A stretch of 64,000 nt of DNA from Thunnus maccoyii (taxonomy: Eukaryota > Chordata > Actinopteri > Scombriformes > Scombridae). The stretch spans positions 11,203,111-11,267,110 of the forward strand of contig NC_056552.1 of assembly GCF_910596095.1 (NCBI RefSeq), in the 5' to 3' direction. The position numbers and the translations under genes were made by a program. A model generated the notes under the pieces. The model saw only the letters and a program-made list of their open reading frames with translations. It was not told where the DNA came from and searched no databases. Below, one piece after another: positions 23,860 to 37,429 of the stretch (positions are counted from its first letter, which is position 1; every line of letters starts with the position of its first letter).

Positions 23860-26800
23860 TGCGCAATTCTTTGATCTAAAAGCAGGGAGAATTTGCGGAT
23901 TCAGCGATCAGCTGTGATTTTTGTCGTTTGGAGAAACTTTACTGCAAGTAACCTCTTGTGGAGAGTCCAATTTCTCCCTCCACAAATTCACTTATTCCAG
24001 CTATTGTGTGAGATAAGGAAAGAGAATGGGATCATGGGAAATGTTGTCTACAGGCAAAGTTACTGGATAGGCTGAATTTTAGATGTGATCATTTGGAGTA
24101 GTGAACTCTTACTTTGATCAAAGCAGATTACAGTGTAATCCTTTAAATATACAAACAGGGTATCATCACTCTGTTCTGTAGTTATTTAGCTTTAGGTCAT
24201 TTCATTTTTATTGAATATCTAATTTTCACAGACAGGATGTCCTTTAAATATGTACTCAAATCATGGACTGACTGTGTGGCTTCTTTATTTTTAAGGCTGC
24301 TCAAATTCACGTAATCCTTCCACCACAACATATTGGACTGGCTTTTATGGACTTTGTCCATTAAAATATACAGAGAAGCTGCAAATGTGACTTTGAATGT
24401 TTTTTTCCGGAATGCTTCCACAATATTTAGTGCAATTAACATTTGCAATTTGGGAAATTGTGCAGCCAGCATTGTTATCATTAGATTGCACACATACACT
24501 GTGTAATGTGTAGATACTGTATATATACAGTACAAAATAAAAATTCAGTTGTATGTTTGATGTGCAGTAAACATGATAGGGTTAAAGATCGGGACTGAAG
24601 GGACAGCATTAAAACATTTTGTCTGTCTACAGAGTTGGCATTTCAGTGTTACGTCTCTGTTTAAAAACAATCCAAAACTTTCTCAGATCATCAACCATGC
24701 AAGTAAAATGGTAGTTTTAATCAGATTTCCAACTTATTCAAACTACCATCAACATGATGAAGAAGCAGATGAGGACTTTGCATTCTAACACCTGCTCATA
24801 TTTATTGCACTTTTCTACTTTCTCTACAGCCATACTCACCTTATTTCAGTTTGTGTTTACTGCATGATTTTACTTGTGACACATGCCAAAGATAAATTTC
24901 CATTTTTTCTCAATCTGAAGTTTGTGGGTTAAATGAGCTCAGCTGGGGTAAAGAAAGTAATTATAACATTGTAACATCTGTGCAAAAGTAACATCTTTAG
25001 ATGAAGACAAAAGATGATTTTAATGAAGAAAATTTTGGTGAATTTTTTTATTTATTCATAGAAACTTGTGAGTTAAAGTTGCACATTCAAGGGTAAAACG
25101 AAATGCATTTTCTCAAAATGTGAAATGATATCCAATCACATTAAGTGTAGAAGATCAATTTTAAAGTCAGTGAAAGGATCAGGATCTTACTTATTTATTC
25201 ATATAGCTGTTTTATACAAAAATAACTATATAACCCCCCAAAAATGAGGACATTACAATAGTGACCTTTGGCTCTCGCAGCAGTCTGAACCTTTTAAAAT
25301 GTAACATTTGGGCAGAGTCTGATTGCACCACTAATCTGTCCGCAGATTACCACAAACTCATTAACTATGAAGTAATGATTTGTCCCAATGGACTTATAAT
25401 ACCCTTTTCTCAAACTGCCCATATTGTCCCGACTGAAAGCTCAGCATCCAATCATGTTACAGACTTCCTCACACTCAGCATAAAGAGAGCTGCAGTGTTG
25501 ATGCCTCTCGGTGCTGCTGCTGCTGCTGCTGCTCTGCCGCTCCGACACATGTGACTCAGTTCCTGACTCAAATGTGTGGCAGTGCTGATATCGACGTCTT
25601 ACAAAGAAATTTAGAGCGTCTGATTTGTATGTCAGCATGTTTGTCTGCTGCCCCAAATCCCAACAAGAGGCTGAGTGAGCAGTGTGAGGCCACGCAAGAA
25701 CGTAAAGCAGCAGATTGTTACTTTCACAATGCAGAAAGTTTCAATTAAACAATCTGATAATCTACCACAGCTGAGTGTGTTGAAATAAGAACCAGACTTA
25801 ACCAACACAACAGAAAACATGAATGCAGTGGATTGATCAACGGATGTAAATTATAAACTGAACTCACACACACTGAATATGTTTGTTTTCTGTTTTTATG
25901 AACTCCTCACAATCTGCTTTATCAATATGCCAAAGTTGCAATTTTAATAAAATGTGAAATAGTGCAGTGAGTGCTGAAATAGTGACAAAAAGACTTAAAG
26001 ATTGTCTTTAATTTGAAGAACTTTTAGCTTCAAAAAGCTATACATAAAGTTTATATTTTGGAAAAGTCAGTACAATACAGCGTTGAGTTAAAAGAAATCA
26101 GGATTGATTGATATCATCTCAGTGGGAGGCTCCTCATCTTCTTAAGCTACAAATTTGGGAATGAAACCCACAGCTGTAATTGTCCTGAATATACTGTCTG
26201 CAAAATCTTTTCCAAAGTGCTTGCACCCTTGTAGTGATTGCATATTAACACTTTGGCAAACAGTCAATTACAGCATCATAATCTGCTGGTTTTGCAATGA
26301 CACAAAGGCTTCACTGTTGCAACTGCATTTCCAGCAACAGACTCTGAGGAACAGGAGCAATGAAAAAAAAAAACAAACAAACAATGGAAACTACAATATT
26401 TCTGTGAAAGTCTCAAGTGGTGAAATCAGAAGTGAGCAGTCATTATGTACCACACGTAAATACAATTTGGAGGTACTACTAGTTTCCTCGAGTACTTTGG
26501 GAGACTTTCCGTTCTTTCCTCATATATATTTTAGAGGAAAACATTCTCTTCACTTTATCAGATGGCTGAAATTGCAGATTCATATTTTATATTCAGTATG
26601 AGATAAAATGCCTCATGGCAAGTAAAACAATGTTGTAAATCATTTTCAGGAATTCCTTAAAAAAAACCTCACTTAACATTGTTGACATAATTAAGAGACT
26701 CTGGAGATAAAGACATTAGGAGGTTCATTATCTCATATTCTCCAATTTTGGGGATTTTCAATAATTAAACACTGTGAAGAGGACTAAGCTTCTACTTTTA

Positions 26801-28140
26801 CAGTTTTTACTGTCACTAAAATACTGTGTTAATTACTTTTACTTTAACTAAACCTTTGAGCGCAGACATAACAGCAGGTCCTCCCCCCACCCTGAGATCA
26901 AGATGTGCCCCACTAGAGGTCAGACGTGGAGAAGGAGGTGGTGGATGTGGGGGTTTGGAGGTTTTTTCTCAGGTTTTGAGGACATCCCTCCTGAGAGAAA
27001 TAGAACAAAGATGTATTAATAAGAGACAGGGAGATGACAGGATTAAAGGATTTGAAATCCTGCCGAACGGACAGCCGTGCTTTTAAACCTCTGCACCTGC
27101 GAAAAAACCCTCAGAAACTGTGACAGCATGCCTGTCCTTCACAAAATGTGTCACACACAGACACACACTTACAAATAAAATATGAACATGTTCTGCAGGA
27201 TACTACTGTAAATTATTACTACACAATATAATAGTAAAAGGATAAATGTAAGCTTAAAATTGGAGAATACTCTTAGGCTTTGCATTTGAGAAGGAGAAAG
27301 CAATGAGACAGTGTTTAAATGATGTGCAAAAGTTCAAACTGAGGTTAATTTCTTTACTCTTTTAACTACTTTTCAGTCAAAGTTAAAAGTCATAATCATA
27401 AAAGATGGGAAAAATGCAACAGAAAGATGATTTATTTTGTATTTAAACCCAATGATCAGGATGGGAATCATTTCTGTGGTCTGTGGTTTGAGTCTTAAAA
27501 CAAAAAGTAACACTATACCCTTTGTAACTCTCTGCTCCCATCTAGTGGTCACTTTGGTACAAAGTTGAAGCAATCATAACAATGAAACACTGACTACAGT
27601 TTGTCTATTTATTCAACATAGACTATGTCAAAAAATGACCATAATTCGAAGACAGGCAAATGTTACAACAAGAGCAGAACTTAATGAAAATCATCTGAAA
27701 CTGTAGGACAACTTTATTTTTTCACATCAGCTGTAATTTGTTGAATTTGGTGACTTGTACATGTAATATAGTAACAACACAGTGGTTAGCATTGGTCTAC
27801 TTCATAATTTAGCAGGATATGAGTTAAAAGAAAATGCTGGAAAAATGTTAAGGCACATAAAAGCATTCAAAACAAAACATTTTTCAAAAGCATCATTTTA
27901 AAATCTTCCTACAAATACAATCTGTTTCAAACATTTATGAGTACATATAGGTATATTCCGGCTTCTGTTGTGTCTCCCTGCAGCCTCCTCTTCATTTAGT
28001 TGCTGTACAGTTTGTTGTGTCCATAATTAACCAACCAATCAACTATTGAAAAGTATTTGCCTGAGAATGAAAGTGAAAACTATGCAGCCTATCAGCTTCG
28101 AGGAAGCAATAGCCTAATCGTGTGAATGAAAATAACCCAA
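23860..28140. other. Intergenic region between rgr and lrit1
   Basis: It separates the divergent rgr and lrit1 genes. No exon was recognised. A (GCT)7 run is at 25513-25533. The open frames here are short and low in complexity, and the DNA is otherwise AT-rich and unremarkable to me. Confidence 0.5.
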
Positions 28141-28148
28141 GTCCCTCA

Positions 28149-28155
28149 CTAATCC
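28149..28155 (+). promoter_or_regulatory. CRX/OTX-like motif upstream of lrit1
   Basis: CTAATCC lies about 170 bases upstream of the lrit1 ATG. This is the CRX photoreceptor homeobox core. A 7-base motif has limited weight alone. Confidence 0.35.
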
Positions 28156-28322
28156 CTGCCTATCCTTTTTATCTCTGGATTCAGACCAGTCGGAGCAGTA
28201 TGGAGCTGTGAGCCTGCACAACACCACGATGCATCCGATGTCCTGTTAAACTGAGCTGTAGTGTGTATTTATTTAATTAGTAGTTTAGTTGCCTAGCACT
28301 TAGTATCTTACAGGAGGAAAAA

Positions 28323-31097
28323 ATGAGTCGACATTTTGCTTCTGCTTTTTGTTTGGCTTTAGTTTTTCTTCCTTTGATGAGCAGTTCATGTCCTGGACAA
28401 TGTAGCTGCTTTTTCCACAAATTAAGCGATGGATCAAAAGCAAGGTAAATATGATAATTATTGTGTTTTATTCTGTAGTACAAGTCTTTTGCTTTTTCAT
28501 GCGTGCAAAATTGATTTTCCCTGCAGCTTTCTTCAGTTCAGTCACTATGTATAGTGGAGGATTAACTTGGAGTTGCTCTTTAATCTCCTTTGCTTGTTAC
28601 TGAACAATGGACTACTCATTTTTCTCTAATATGCTGAACTATATTCTTTTTATGTTAAATGGAGGCAAAAAATCTTTGTTAATTGTTAAATCTGCTTCTA
28701 CATGCTCATAGATTTGAAATATTGGTTTGATATTGTTCCTCTTAAATATCATGCAATAATATTAATAATATTTTTGTCATTTCTTTCCTGCAGGAGTGTA
28801 CTTTGCAATGATCCAGAGATTACTGTGGTCCCTCCAAATTTCCCCACTGACACATCCAAGCTGCGCATTGAGAAGACAGCAATCTCAAGGATTTCTAGTG
28901 ACAACTTCCACTACCTCAACAGCCTGGAGTTTCTGTGGATGTCTTTCAATTCACTAAATTCACTGAATGTTGACAGTTTCCGGGGTCTCTACAACCTGGA
29001 TGAGCTCAGGTTGGACGGAAACACCCTCACCTCCTTCCCCTGGGAGGCTCTGACCGATATGCCAAACCTGAGGCTCCTCGACTTACACAACAACAAGATC
29101 TCCTCCATCCCTGCTGAATCAACTATGTACATAAAGAATATCACCTATCTGGATTTATCCAGCAACAGTCTGACAACTGTTCCTGCTGATGTTCTCTCAA
29201 TGTGGCTGAGTGTGAAGCCATCCCAGGACACAGATTCCAAACTAATTCTTGGTGAGGATCAAGCTGTGACATATAAGGATACTGGAACGTTTTCTTTTTA
29301 AGCTGCCTTACATGACAACCACTTCTGTGTCTCTGACACCAGCAGCATTTAAGCTGAGTCTAATTATAGTTATTGCGTACAGTGTGTCAAGTTGTCAAGG
29401 CTAATTCTGTTTATTTTAACTTAGATGTTCTTGGTCTTAAAATGGCTCATTACTGTTGGTTTTCAATTGTGGTGGATGTGTAAAGGAGAGATGAAGTAAC
29501 AGTGATTCATATGAGGATACTGAAATGACAAAAATCTGTTTTTCTTTTCACTGACAGCACTTTATCACACTTGCTTTGTTTTGTAGGTCTCCATGACAAC
29601 CCATGGCTGTGTGACTGCCGGCTTCATGACCTGGTCCAGTTTCAGAAGTCCCCATCATCATCCGTGGCTCTGATAGACACCAGGCTGAGATGCGCTGATC
29701 CGGAGAGCCTGTCTGGGGTGCTTTTCACCGAAGCGGAGCTGCAGAGGTGCCAGGGCCCTCGAGTGCACACAGCCGTGGCTCGTGTTCGGAGCTCACTGGG
29801 CAACAATGTTCTGTTGCGCTGTGGCACTGTTGGAGTCCCTATCCCCGAGCTGTCCTGGAGCCGCGCTGATGGCAAGAAAATGAACGGCACTGGTGAGTTC
29901 TGCTGAACCAGTTCCAAATGTGCCAAGATTAGAATGGCATCTATTTCTGTGTAAGTCAGTGTCAATGAGATTACAGTTTTCCTTTTGTGCCAATCTAATT
30001 AACTCTGTGGAATTGTGCCTTTTTATTTCTCAGTTCAGGAAGAGATTTCAAAGGAGGGCATCATTTGGTCGATTCTGAGCGTGCCAGCAGTCTCCTACCG
30101 TGATTCTGGAAAGTATGTGTGCAAAGCAACCAACTTTGTGGGCACTGCAGATGCCATCATCTCTTTGGTGATCACAGATTCCATTCGGTCAGAAGAAGCA
30201 GGAGGTGGTGTTTCTAAAAGAAACAGAGGGAAGAAACCTGGCGGCATTGGCAGGGCAGCATACCAGGAGAAACTTATTGCCAGATATGTTCCCCCACCAA
30301 CCACCACGGCTGCTCAGCCCATCATCGAGCCTCTCAATGGCAAAGCCGTCACTGGGAAGTATGAGATCGAGAGCTACAGCATCTCGGATGATACTTCTCA
30401 GGGACGAGGCAAAGCGTCAGACCCTCAGAAGTCGGTAGAGGTGGATGCTCTGAGTAACTTGGCGGCCAATGCCTCATCCTTACAGCAAGCTCCGGAGAAA
30501 AGGATAGTGCGTTCGGTGAAGGTGATTGGAGACACCGACCATACTGTCTCTCTGAACTGGCGAGCCCCTACAGCCACAAACACCACAGAATTCAGTGTCC
30601 TTTATGCTATATTTGGTGAGAGGGACATGCGTCGGATCAATGTAGGCGCTGGAAAGAACAGGATCACAATTGACGGCCTTGTGCCAAAGACCAAGTATAT
30701 TGCTTGCGTTTGCGTCAAAGGCCTGATTCCGAAAAAGGAGCAGTGTGTAATCTTCTCAACAGATGAGGCGGCCAGTGCCAGTGGCACTCAGAAACTCATT
30801 AATGTGGTGGTGATAACAGTGGCATGTGTGATTGCTGTCCCTCTGACACTGATTGTGTGCTGCGGGGCCCTGAAGAAGCGCTGCCAGAAACTCTTGGGTA
30901 GGCAGTCGAAAGAAATACAGGACTCGTACGTTACGTTTGAGACCCTCGGCCCTGGGGCCAAAGCTAAAGGGATGGAAGGCGAGTATCTGACCAGGCTAAA
31001 TCCTGACGAATCCAACAGGCTGCTCTCAGCGAGGTCCAGTGTTGACTCAGAGGCCACAGCCAGGACTGAGGGGCCACCTAATGAGTACTTCTGCTAA
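28323..31097 (+). CDS. lrit1: Leucine-rich repeat, Ig-like and transmembrane domain protein 1
   Basis: LRIT1 is a photoreceptor synaptic membrane protein that tunes signalling to bipolar cells (established for the mammalian family). Four exons, 28323-28444, 28794-29251, 29587-29892 and 30034-31097, join to 649 residues; human is about 623. The order is: signal peptide (about 1-22), cysteine-rich LRR N-cap (CPGQCSC), about five LRRs (for example LDLHNNKISSIP and LDLSSNSLTTVP), LRR C-cap ([15 protein letters not shown]), Ig domain with DSGKYVCKA, a linker, FN3 domain (about 454-539, TVSLNWRAP to KTKYIACVCV), one TM helix (about 550-573) and a cytosolic tail ending PPNEYFC. It is tandem with lrit2 and divergent from rgr. 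A poly(A) signal AATAAA is at 31713-31718. Confidence 0.95.
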
Positions 31098-31740
31098 AAC
31101 CAAACATATGCCTCAACCTCCAGAGGATGCACTTTGTTTTTTAACGGCCTGACGATGTGAACTTATTAGTTTCAGTGCTCAGAGACTGGTGTAGTGAAAA
31201 AGACTCAAATCAAACCTCTTAAAAGGGTCTTCAGGGGACACTGATAGCTCTGTCAGCATTGGAAGTATGACATTATTTTACAGCCTTGTGGGAATAATAA
31301 CCACCATAGATTTGGTGAACAGCAAAAAAGGGAAAATACACACAATGACACAGTTTCAATATTTACATGTGTTGTAAATGTTGTAAAAATGTATTTTTTG
31401 AAATTCATTATGCACTTTGAAAGGTGATGTTTTGCAGAGGAAAATGTTTTGAAATGTTGCCCTAAACTCTAAAACCCAATCGATTTATTTTTCTTTTTTC
31501 CAAGATGTAACCTCTGCATTGTATTAAGATATTTACCTAAAACATAATGTATTTAGAGAAATGGTAAACCAGCAATTATTAGTCTATTTTGTATGTCAGT
31601 ATGATGTTAACGTGCCAGGTTTACTGTTGGGTCAAAAACCTAAGATACAGTATATTTTATAATGTGTAAATATTTGTGACCTGAAATATCTGTGTATGTA
31701 TGTATGTATAAAAATAAATATTTTTTATATTGATACAGCT
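31098..31740 (+). other. lrit1: lrit1 3' untranslated region
   Basis: This AT-rich sequence follows the stop codon. It ends shortly after AATAAA at 31713-31718. No open frame was seen. Confidence 0.6.
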
Positions 31741-33001
31741 TACAAGTTTGTTTCTTACCGCTCAGAATATTGATTTAGCAGGAATTAGTTATGTTCATTA
31801 AAAAGTAGCTTTTCACAAATGTAAACAAAAGATTTTGACTGCTAATTTGCTGAAAAATGACATCTGCGATAGTGAAACATACAGCTGAACTCAGCCTGTT
31901 TATGTAGAATTTACAACTAATAATTAATTATTTTAAACCTGATTCAAGTAGTGGATGGCTGAGCTGGATCAGAAGAAATAAATCACATGATGTCAGTTAT
32001 TTATTTTTTTTTTACATAAATCACAAGATTGATTTTCTGACTAAAACACTGTCACAATATCATTTTTAACACAAATTGAAGCATCAATAACACCAGCGTG
32101 ATCTGATAAAGATTTAAGATTCAATGACAATTCTGAGAACCTAGAAGACAAACAGGTGTGTGAACAGATTTCTATAAATAATAATTCTCATACAGACACA
32201 GTTGTTTATTAAGGAAAGCTACAGTATGCGTTTGGTATCTACAGGTAGACTAAACTAAAATAACAAAAAGTACTTAAAAACATATATATTTGGCAAATAT
32301 CTCCAGTTTATATGTATTGCTATGCAAGCCACTATAATTAAGAAATCAATAATTATATATCTGGGACATTGCCTTTATTACATTGCATTAAATAAATCTC
32401 TTTCTCTGTCAAACCAAGATGTACACCTCTAAAAAAGCTTATGTATAAAAGGAAAAATGTCTGTTCAAGATTGCAACTACAATGCTGTTGATGTCATCTG
32501 TTTTCACACTTGCTTTACGTGCTTATTCGGCCTATAACAACCTGAGAGACGACCAGTGTTCAGATTATTGAGGTCAGATTACAGTCCTCTCCAGACATCT
32601 GTCTCTCCGTCTCTATGCAACCCTCCCTCTGTGTGCCGCTAAGCCTGACGGGCTCCAGCCCACTTAATACAGATGGGCCTCCTGTCATGCCAATGCCTGT
32701 GCTTTGGTAGGGGACAAATAAATTAAATTAGACTGATCCAAAGCGGTTTGAGGGTCATACCTGAAAATAGAACAAAATCAAACATAACTCACTGAATCTT
32801 GATTTGGGGAGAGAGAGCAGATCCAACAATATTCTCAAGACAAAGTGGACCATTGCTAATAATACACCTTTCCTGTTTGTCTCACATGTCATTTGGTGTC
32901 TTAAGTGTTACGTCAAGGCATTAAGGTAATAGGCTTTCTTCTATGCAGCCCATGGCATGTCCTGCCCCTCACAGGCCTATTTCACATGCTCCTCCAGGAA
33001 T
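31741..33001. other. Intergenic region between lrit1 and lrit2
   Basis: No gene was seen. The last ~400 bases before 33002 are less AT-rich and probably hold the lrit2 promoter, but no distinctive element was recognised. Confidence 0.45.
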
Positions 33002-35103
33002 ATGGACGCCGTGTATATCATATCACGTATTGTTCTTGTATTTTATCTCATCACTCCTGGATCATCAACTTGTCTGATCGGTTGCTCCTGCACAGATGAT
33101 AACTTGGGAAGGTGAGTGACCACTGAGATTATACAGACTCCTAAATGTAGGTTACGTATAGCCATAACCCCATTTTAAAAAATAAAGGATGTCTTAAATG
33201 TAACTTACTGATCAAATTGTTCTAAAATCTACAAACACTATGCATACATTTTACATTTGTACAACTCTGCACGTACATTGAGAAGCTATAAAGACAAAAT
33301 GTGCACTTGTCATTTGCTTCTCTTGTCTAAACATATCTCTGCTTACCATTCTAGGTCTTTACTATGTATGGAAACCTCCATGGGACAAATCCCAGAGGAT
33401 ATCCCACACGATTTCACAAAAATCCGTATTGAAAACTGCCACCTGACTGAGTTACCTCGAGGATCTTTCTCCAAAGTTAGTGCCTTGGAGTTTCTCTGGC
33501 TGAATTTCAATGAGATCACCCTGATGAACATCAAAAGCTTGGAGGGGCTGGCAAACCTGACAGAGCTGAGGCTACAGGGGAACAAGCTGACTTCAGTACC
33601 GTGGACTGCATTTCAAGACACACCGAAACTCAAGATTCTGGACCTGAAGCACAATCGGTTGGATGTCCTGCCAGAACATGCTCTGAGACACTTACCTACA
33701 CTGACCTACTTAGATTTATCCTTCAATCAGCTTAGTGTCATATCAAAAGATGTCTTCATTAATTGGCCTCTTTACCAAACAGCGGAGAAAGCGTGGGGGA
33801 AAGAAGGGGTGGTCTCCAATGTGGTTTTGGCGCTGCACGACAACCCTTGGTTGTGCGATTGCCGCCTCAAAGGCTTTGTTGAATTCATCAGGGCAGTCAG
33901 CCCTCCCATCATTCTGATGAACTCTTATTTGATGTGCTCAGGCCCCGCCTCCAAAGCCAACAAGTTTTTCCATGAGATCCAGTTAAAAACATGCATGAAG
34001 CCAGTGGCCTCTGCCCCAGAGACTAACATCACTTTACCTCTCGGAGCAAATGCAACACTCACATGCTTAGTCAAGGCCAGGCCAGGCCCGACCATCCAGT
34101 GGATGTACAGTCTGAAGATTATAAGAGGATTTGCTGGTAAGATTTTTTTTTATTACTATCATCCATTAAACTGTTGTGAACCTGCTGTGGGAGCACTTAG
34201 TGAGGTATATGTTGAACTTTCAGGCTGCATCTGCTTTATGTACTAACAAAAGGCTGTTTAGGCAGAGGTAAACAAGTGTCATTTAAATGCGGAACGCTCT
34301 GTTTTCTCCATGCAGCAACTGAGACTCGCATAGACGAGGAGACCATCACCTCCAAGCTGGTGATCCCCTCTCTTGCCCTGGCAGACCGAGGACTCTACAC
34401 TTGCATGGCCAACAACTTCATTGGCAACTCCTCTGTCAGCATCACGGTGAACATCAGCTCCTCCAATATCTCCGCTCCTCTCCCTCCACCTATCCCTATG
34501 TTGTCATCCGATGAGAATGCCTACATTGATATCCGTATTGCCAAGCAGACAGTTTACGGTATCACCCTCGAGTGGTATGCAGCTACAGATAACCCAGCAG
34601 AAACCTGGTTTACCATACACTTCGGCAAATATGATTCCCCCAAAAAGGAGATGATATACATCGGCCCTGGCATCAACAGCTACTCAGTCAGTGACTTGCT
34701 TCCTGTTACAAAGTATGAAGTGTGTGTGACCTTGAAGAATCAGCCACCGAGGGAAGGCCAGTGCATCGTGTTTGTGACGGGAAGTGACATCAGCGAGCTG
34801 GAGCAGAGGGAGAGGCTCATCCACATTATAGTCATCGTGTGTGCCATGGTGCTTTCCGTGCCAGCCGGCATGTACGCCTGCACTACGGAGGCCAAATTCA
34901 GCTGCGTGGAGCACTGTGTGAATCTGTGGAAGAAGCGCAGTCTGCGTGGAGAGAATCTGCAGGGGACGGAGAGACAGGGCACTTTTGACAGCCTGCAAGC
35001 GACCAGTGATGAAGGCCTGTGCAGGGACTCGGAGGAAAAGCCCAAAAAGAGGCAGAAGCCTGAGGAAAAGGGCAAAGGAGGAAGCGCAGCTCATCTTTAC
35101 TAG
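33002..35103 (+). CDS. lrit2: Leucine-rich repeat, Ig-like and transmembrane domain protein 2
   Basis: This is a single-pass LRR-Ig-FN3 membrane protein, paralogue of lrit1, also expressed in retina. Exons 33002-33111, 33355-34136 and 34316-35103 join to 559 residues; human is about 550. The short first exon encodes a signal peptide and the N-cap cysteines (CLIGCSC). Then follow IPEDIPHDF, LRRs ([36 protein letters not shown]), C-cap ([18 protein letters not shown]), Ig domain ([18 protein letters not shown]), FN3 (GITLEWYA to [13 protein letters not shown]), a TM helix near 465-486 and a lysine-rich tail. The start was chosen because the ATG exon gives a signal peptide and the correct splice phase. 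A poly(A) signal was not pinned down. Confidence 0.94.
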
Positions 35104-36140
35104 CATTAAATTCAAGAATTGCACATGTGTATATGTAAATAATGTCAGTAATGTCAAGTATAGTAAATATACATGTAAATATACATTTCAAGCTATCAGC
35201 TCAAAATGGAGATGCCTTTATTCCTTATTATGAGGAGAGTTTGTTATTATACATGTACAGAAGGAAGTTTGTTGTAAAATGCATTTGATATTTCTTGTCA
35301 CTTTTTCTTAATGTTTTGATACTGAATGCAAAGTCATGCACTCCTAAATTTCAAATATGTAGACATTTAAGTTTACATACCATTGTATATCCCTTTACTG
35401 TTCATTTCACCAAAGTAAATTAAAATGGAGTGTATTCTGTGGTTCATGGATCAGGAGACTGAAGCTATAAAATATGCTTTTTTAATGTTCTTTCTTTTTA
35501 CAGATTCCAGATTTGTTGTCTTGTAATGGAATGAAACGATGTATGATGTGGATTAAAGGGAAGTCAAAGACAAATGCTGAGACATACTCTGATTTTTTAG
35601 CACAATCACTCAGAGGATTTGTTGCATAAGCAGTGTTTTCCCCGTGCATTTATACATACACTGGTAAGCAGATTAAAGTGATTTTCTATCTGAATCCTAG
35701 TCAGCAGGACATGATATTTCCATTTAATGACAGCTCCGAGCTCACTGAGTCTTTACGTCAATTGTGAAGGCAAATACATGAAAAACGTGACATTTGCAAT
35801 TAGTTACTTCAATGTTGGTTCTTTTGCATCCATTATTAGAAGCATTCATTACTTGGAGCTTAGTAAAACTAGTAGATATATTAGAATATAGTGCAAATAA
35901 TTATTATTGAATATAATTTTTGTTAGCCTATATAAATTATGATCACATATTCAATGATGGCACACCCACAGGAGAATCCCTGCATCATATATTCAATTTT
36001 ACAGTTCGTTTAATTTTTCAAATGGCCAAACAAAAATGTAGTAAAAATGTATTAAATGATTCTTGCCCTGCTATTGGTGTGCCTCCAGGGATGGCAATGT
36101 CAGCCTGTTGATTGGTGGGCCCACTTCTTTTGTCTAAACT
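35104..36140. other. 3' flank of lrit2
   Basis: AT-rich sequence with the presumed lrit2 3' UTR at its start. ATTAAA-type variants occur but no canonical AATAAA was identified with confidence. No gene was seen. Confidence 0.4.
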
Positions 36141-36144
36141 ATCC

Positions 36145-36690
36145 TAGCAATTATAGGATGGATTGCCATGAAATTTTGTAGAGATATTCAGTGTTCCCGC
36201 ACAATGAATCCCTTTGACTTTGGCAGTCCTCTGAATGTTCCTCTAGTGCCACCAGCAGGTCACAATTTTGGCTAATTTGGTAAAATATATATAAACATCT
36301 ACTGGATAAATTGGCACAAAATTTGGTACGGATATTCATGATTCTCAGATGATCTTTCCTTTAGTGGTTTTGAGGGAAATCTTGCCATGACATTAGGTAC
36401 AGACATTCATGTTCCCTTCAAGATGAATTGTAATAACTTCAGCAATCCCGTGAACGTTCCTCTAGCACTATAATCAAGTCAGTTTTAATTTGTCTAATAC
36501 TTTAGTTGATGACCAAATACCTGCAAAACAAAAGACATTCCCATCAGCCTCAGCTGTTTTATGCTAATTAACAAATGTTAAAATGTTAACACATGGTCAC
36601 AATGAGCATGCTGGTGTTAGCATCACCACTGTGCCTTAGTATAGTCTCACAGAGCTACTAGCTGGATGTAGACTCTCAATCTTACAGTTA
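36145..36690 (+). repeat. Interspersed repeat, family B, copy 1
   Basis: It contains GGATGGATTGCCATGAAATT, a block ending CCTCTAGTGCCACCAGCAGG and, near the end, GAGCATGCTGGTGTTAGCAT with CTCACAGAGCTACTAGCT. I recognise this as a frequent percomorph dispersed repeat. A reverse-oriented copy is at 45400-45660. Confidence 0.6.
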
Positions 36691-36809
36691 TTCTAGATAT
36701 TTGCACTGCATTAGTGTAGCACATTGTCATTTTAATATTACACACTAATACTATAATAATTCATGTTTGCTGCCATGGATTTACCATTTTACATCAATGA
36801 AAAAAATAG

Positions 36810-37255
36810 TACAGGTCCTTTAATTTTATACCAATTTCCTGGAAATTTCTTATGTAATTTGTAGGTATTTAACTATACAGGAAGGGTGGTGCAATTTGGT
36901 ACAAAAACAAGTTTTAAATTGGTTTGGTTGGTTAATGCCCACTCATTATATTTGGGTTCATATGTAGTTGTTCATGTGCCAAAATTCATTTGGACTGAAA
37001 TAAACTACTTAGTGTTCCCTGTGTAGTTTTGTGTGATATAGCATATCAGATTATTTTATCTACTAATTATTTTTATACTAGCTAACCCTTTCAAAGAAAT
37101 GTCCTTAGAATGAACAGTTGCACAGCAGCTACTTGACATTTTTTCAGTTTTTTCTTATGACTTGTACCAAATTTCACCACCCTTTCTGTAATATCTCTTA
37201 ATACCTGCAAATGGAAAAATGTTCAGGAAATTAGTATAAAATGAAGGGACCTGTA
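36810..37255. mobile_element. Non-autonomous DNA transposon (MITE) with ~100-bp terminal inverted repeats
   Basis: The left end reads TACAGGTCCTTTAATTTTAT and the right end, on the opposite strand, TACAGGTCCCTTCATTTTAT. The match continues inward for about 100 bases, including AAGGGTGGTG and ATTTGGTACAA on both arms. The TA at each end could be a Tc1/mariner-type target duplication. The interior of about 250 bases has no coding capacity. Confidence 0.75.
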
Positions 37256-37423
37256 AAAAAAAAAAAAAAAACCTGTTACAAAAAAATCTCTGATACATTT
37301 AATGTGTTAATGTCTTTGAAATAGGTTATTTTTCTCTTCACTGAAACTTTACATTGATTAAATTAAACTAATCTTATCTAGCGTCTGCACAAAATTGAGC
37401 AAAAACCAACTTATTTTCACATA

Positions 37424-37429
37424 TTTATT
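37424..37429 (-). terminator. cdhr1: Candidate poly(A) signal of the distal cdhr1 transcript
   Basis: AATAAA on the minus strand lies 1.26 kb beyond the distal cdhr1 stop codon. An earlier AATAAA at 38182-38187 is an alternative. Confidence 0.4.

Noticed and set aside
25441-25656. Serine-rich and alanine-rich frames on both strands
   Set aside because: They arise from the (GCT)7 run; no splice context or homology.
26826-27086. Glycine- and arginine-rich 86-codon frame
   Set aside because: Composition follows a local GA-rich patch; no domain, no splice partners.
33257-33354. Open frame extending lrit2 exon 2 upstream to an ATG at 33257
   Set aside because: A clean acceptor at 33354 and a signal-peptide exon at 33002-33111 in matching phase explain the N-terminus better; the extension lacks a signal peptide.
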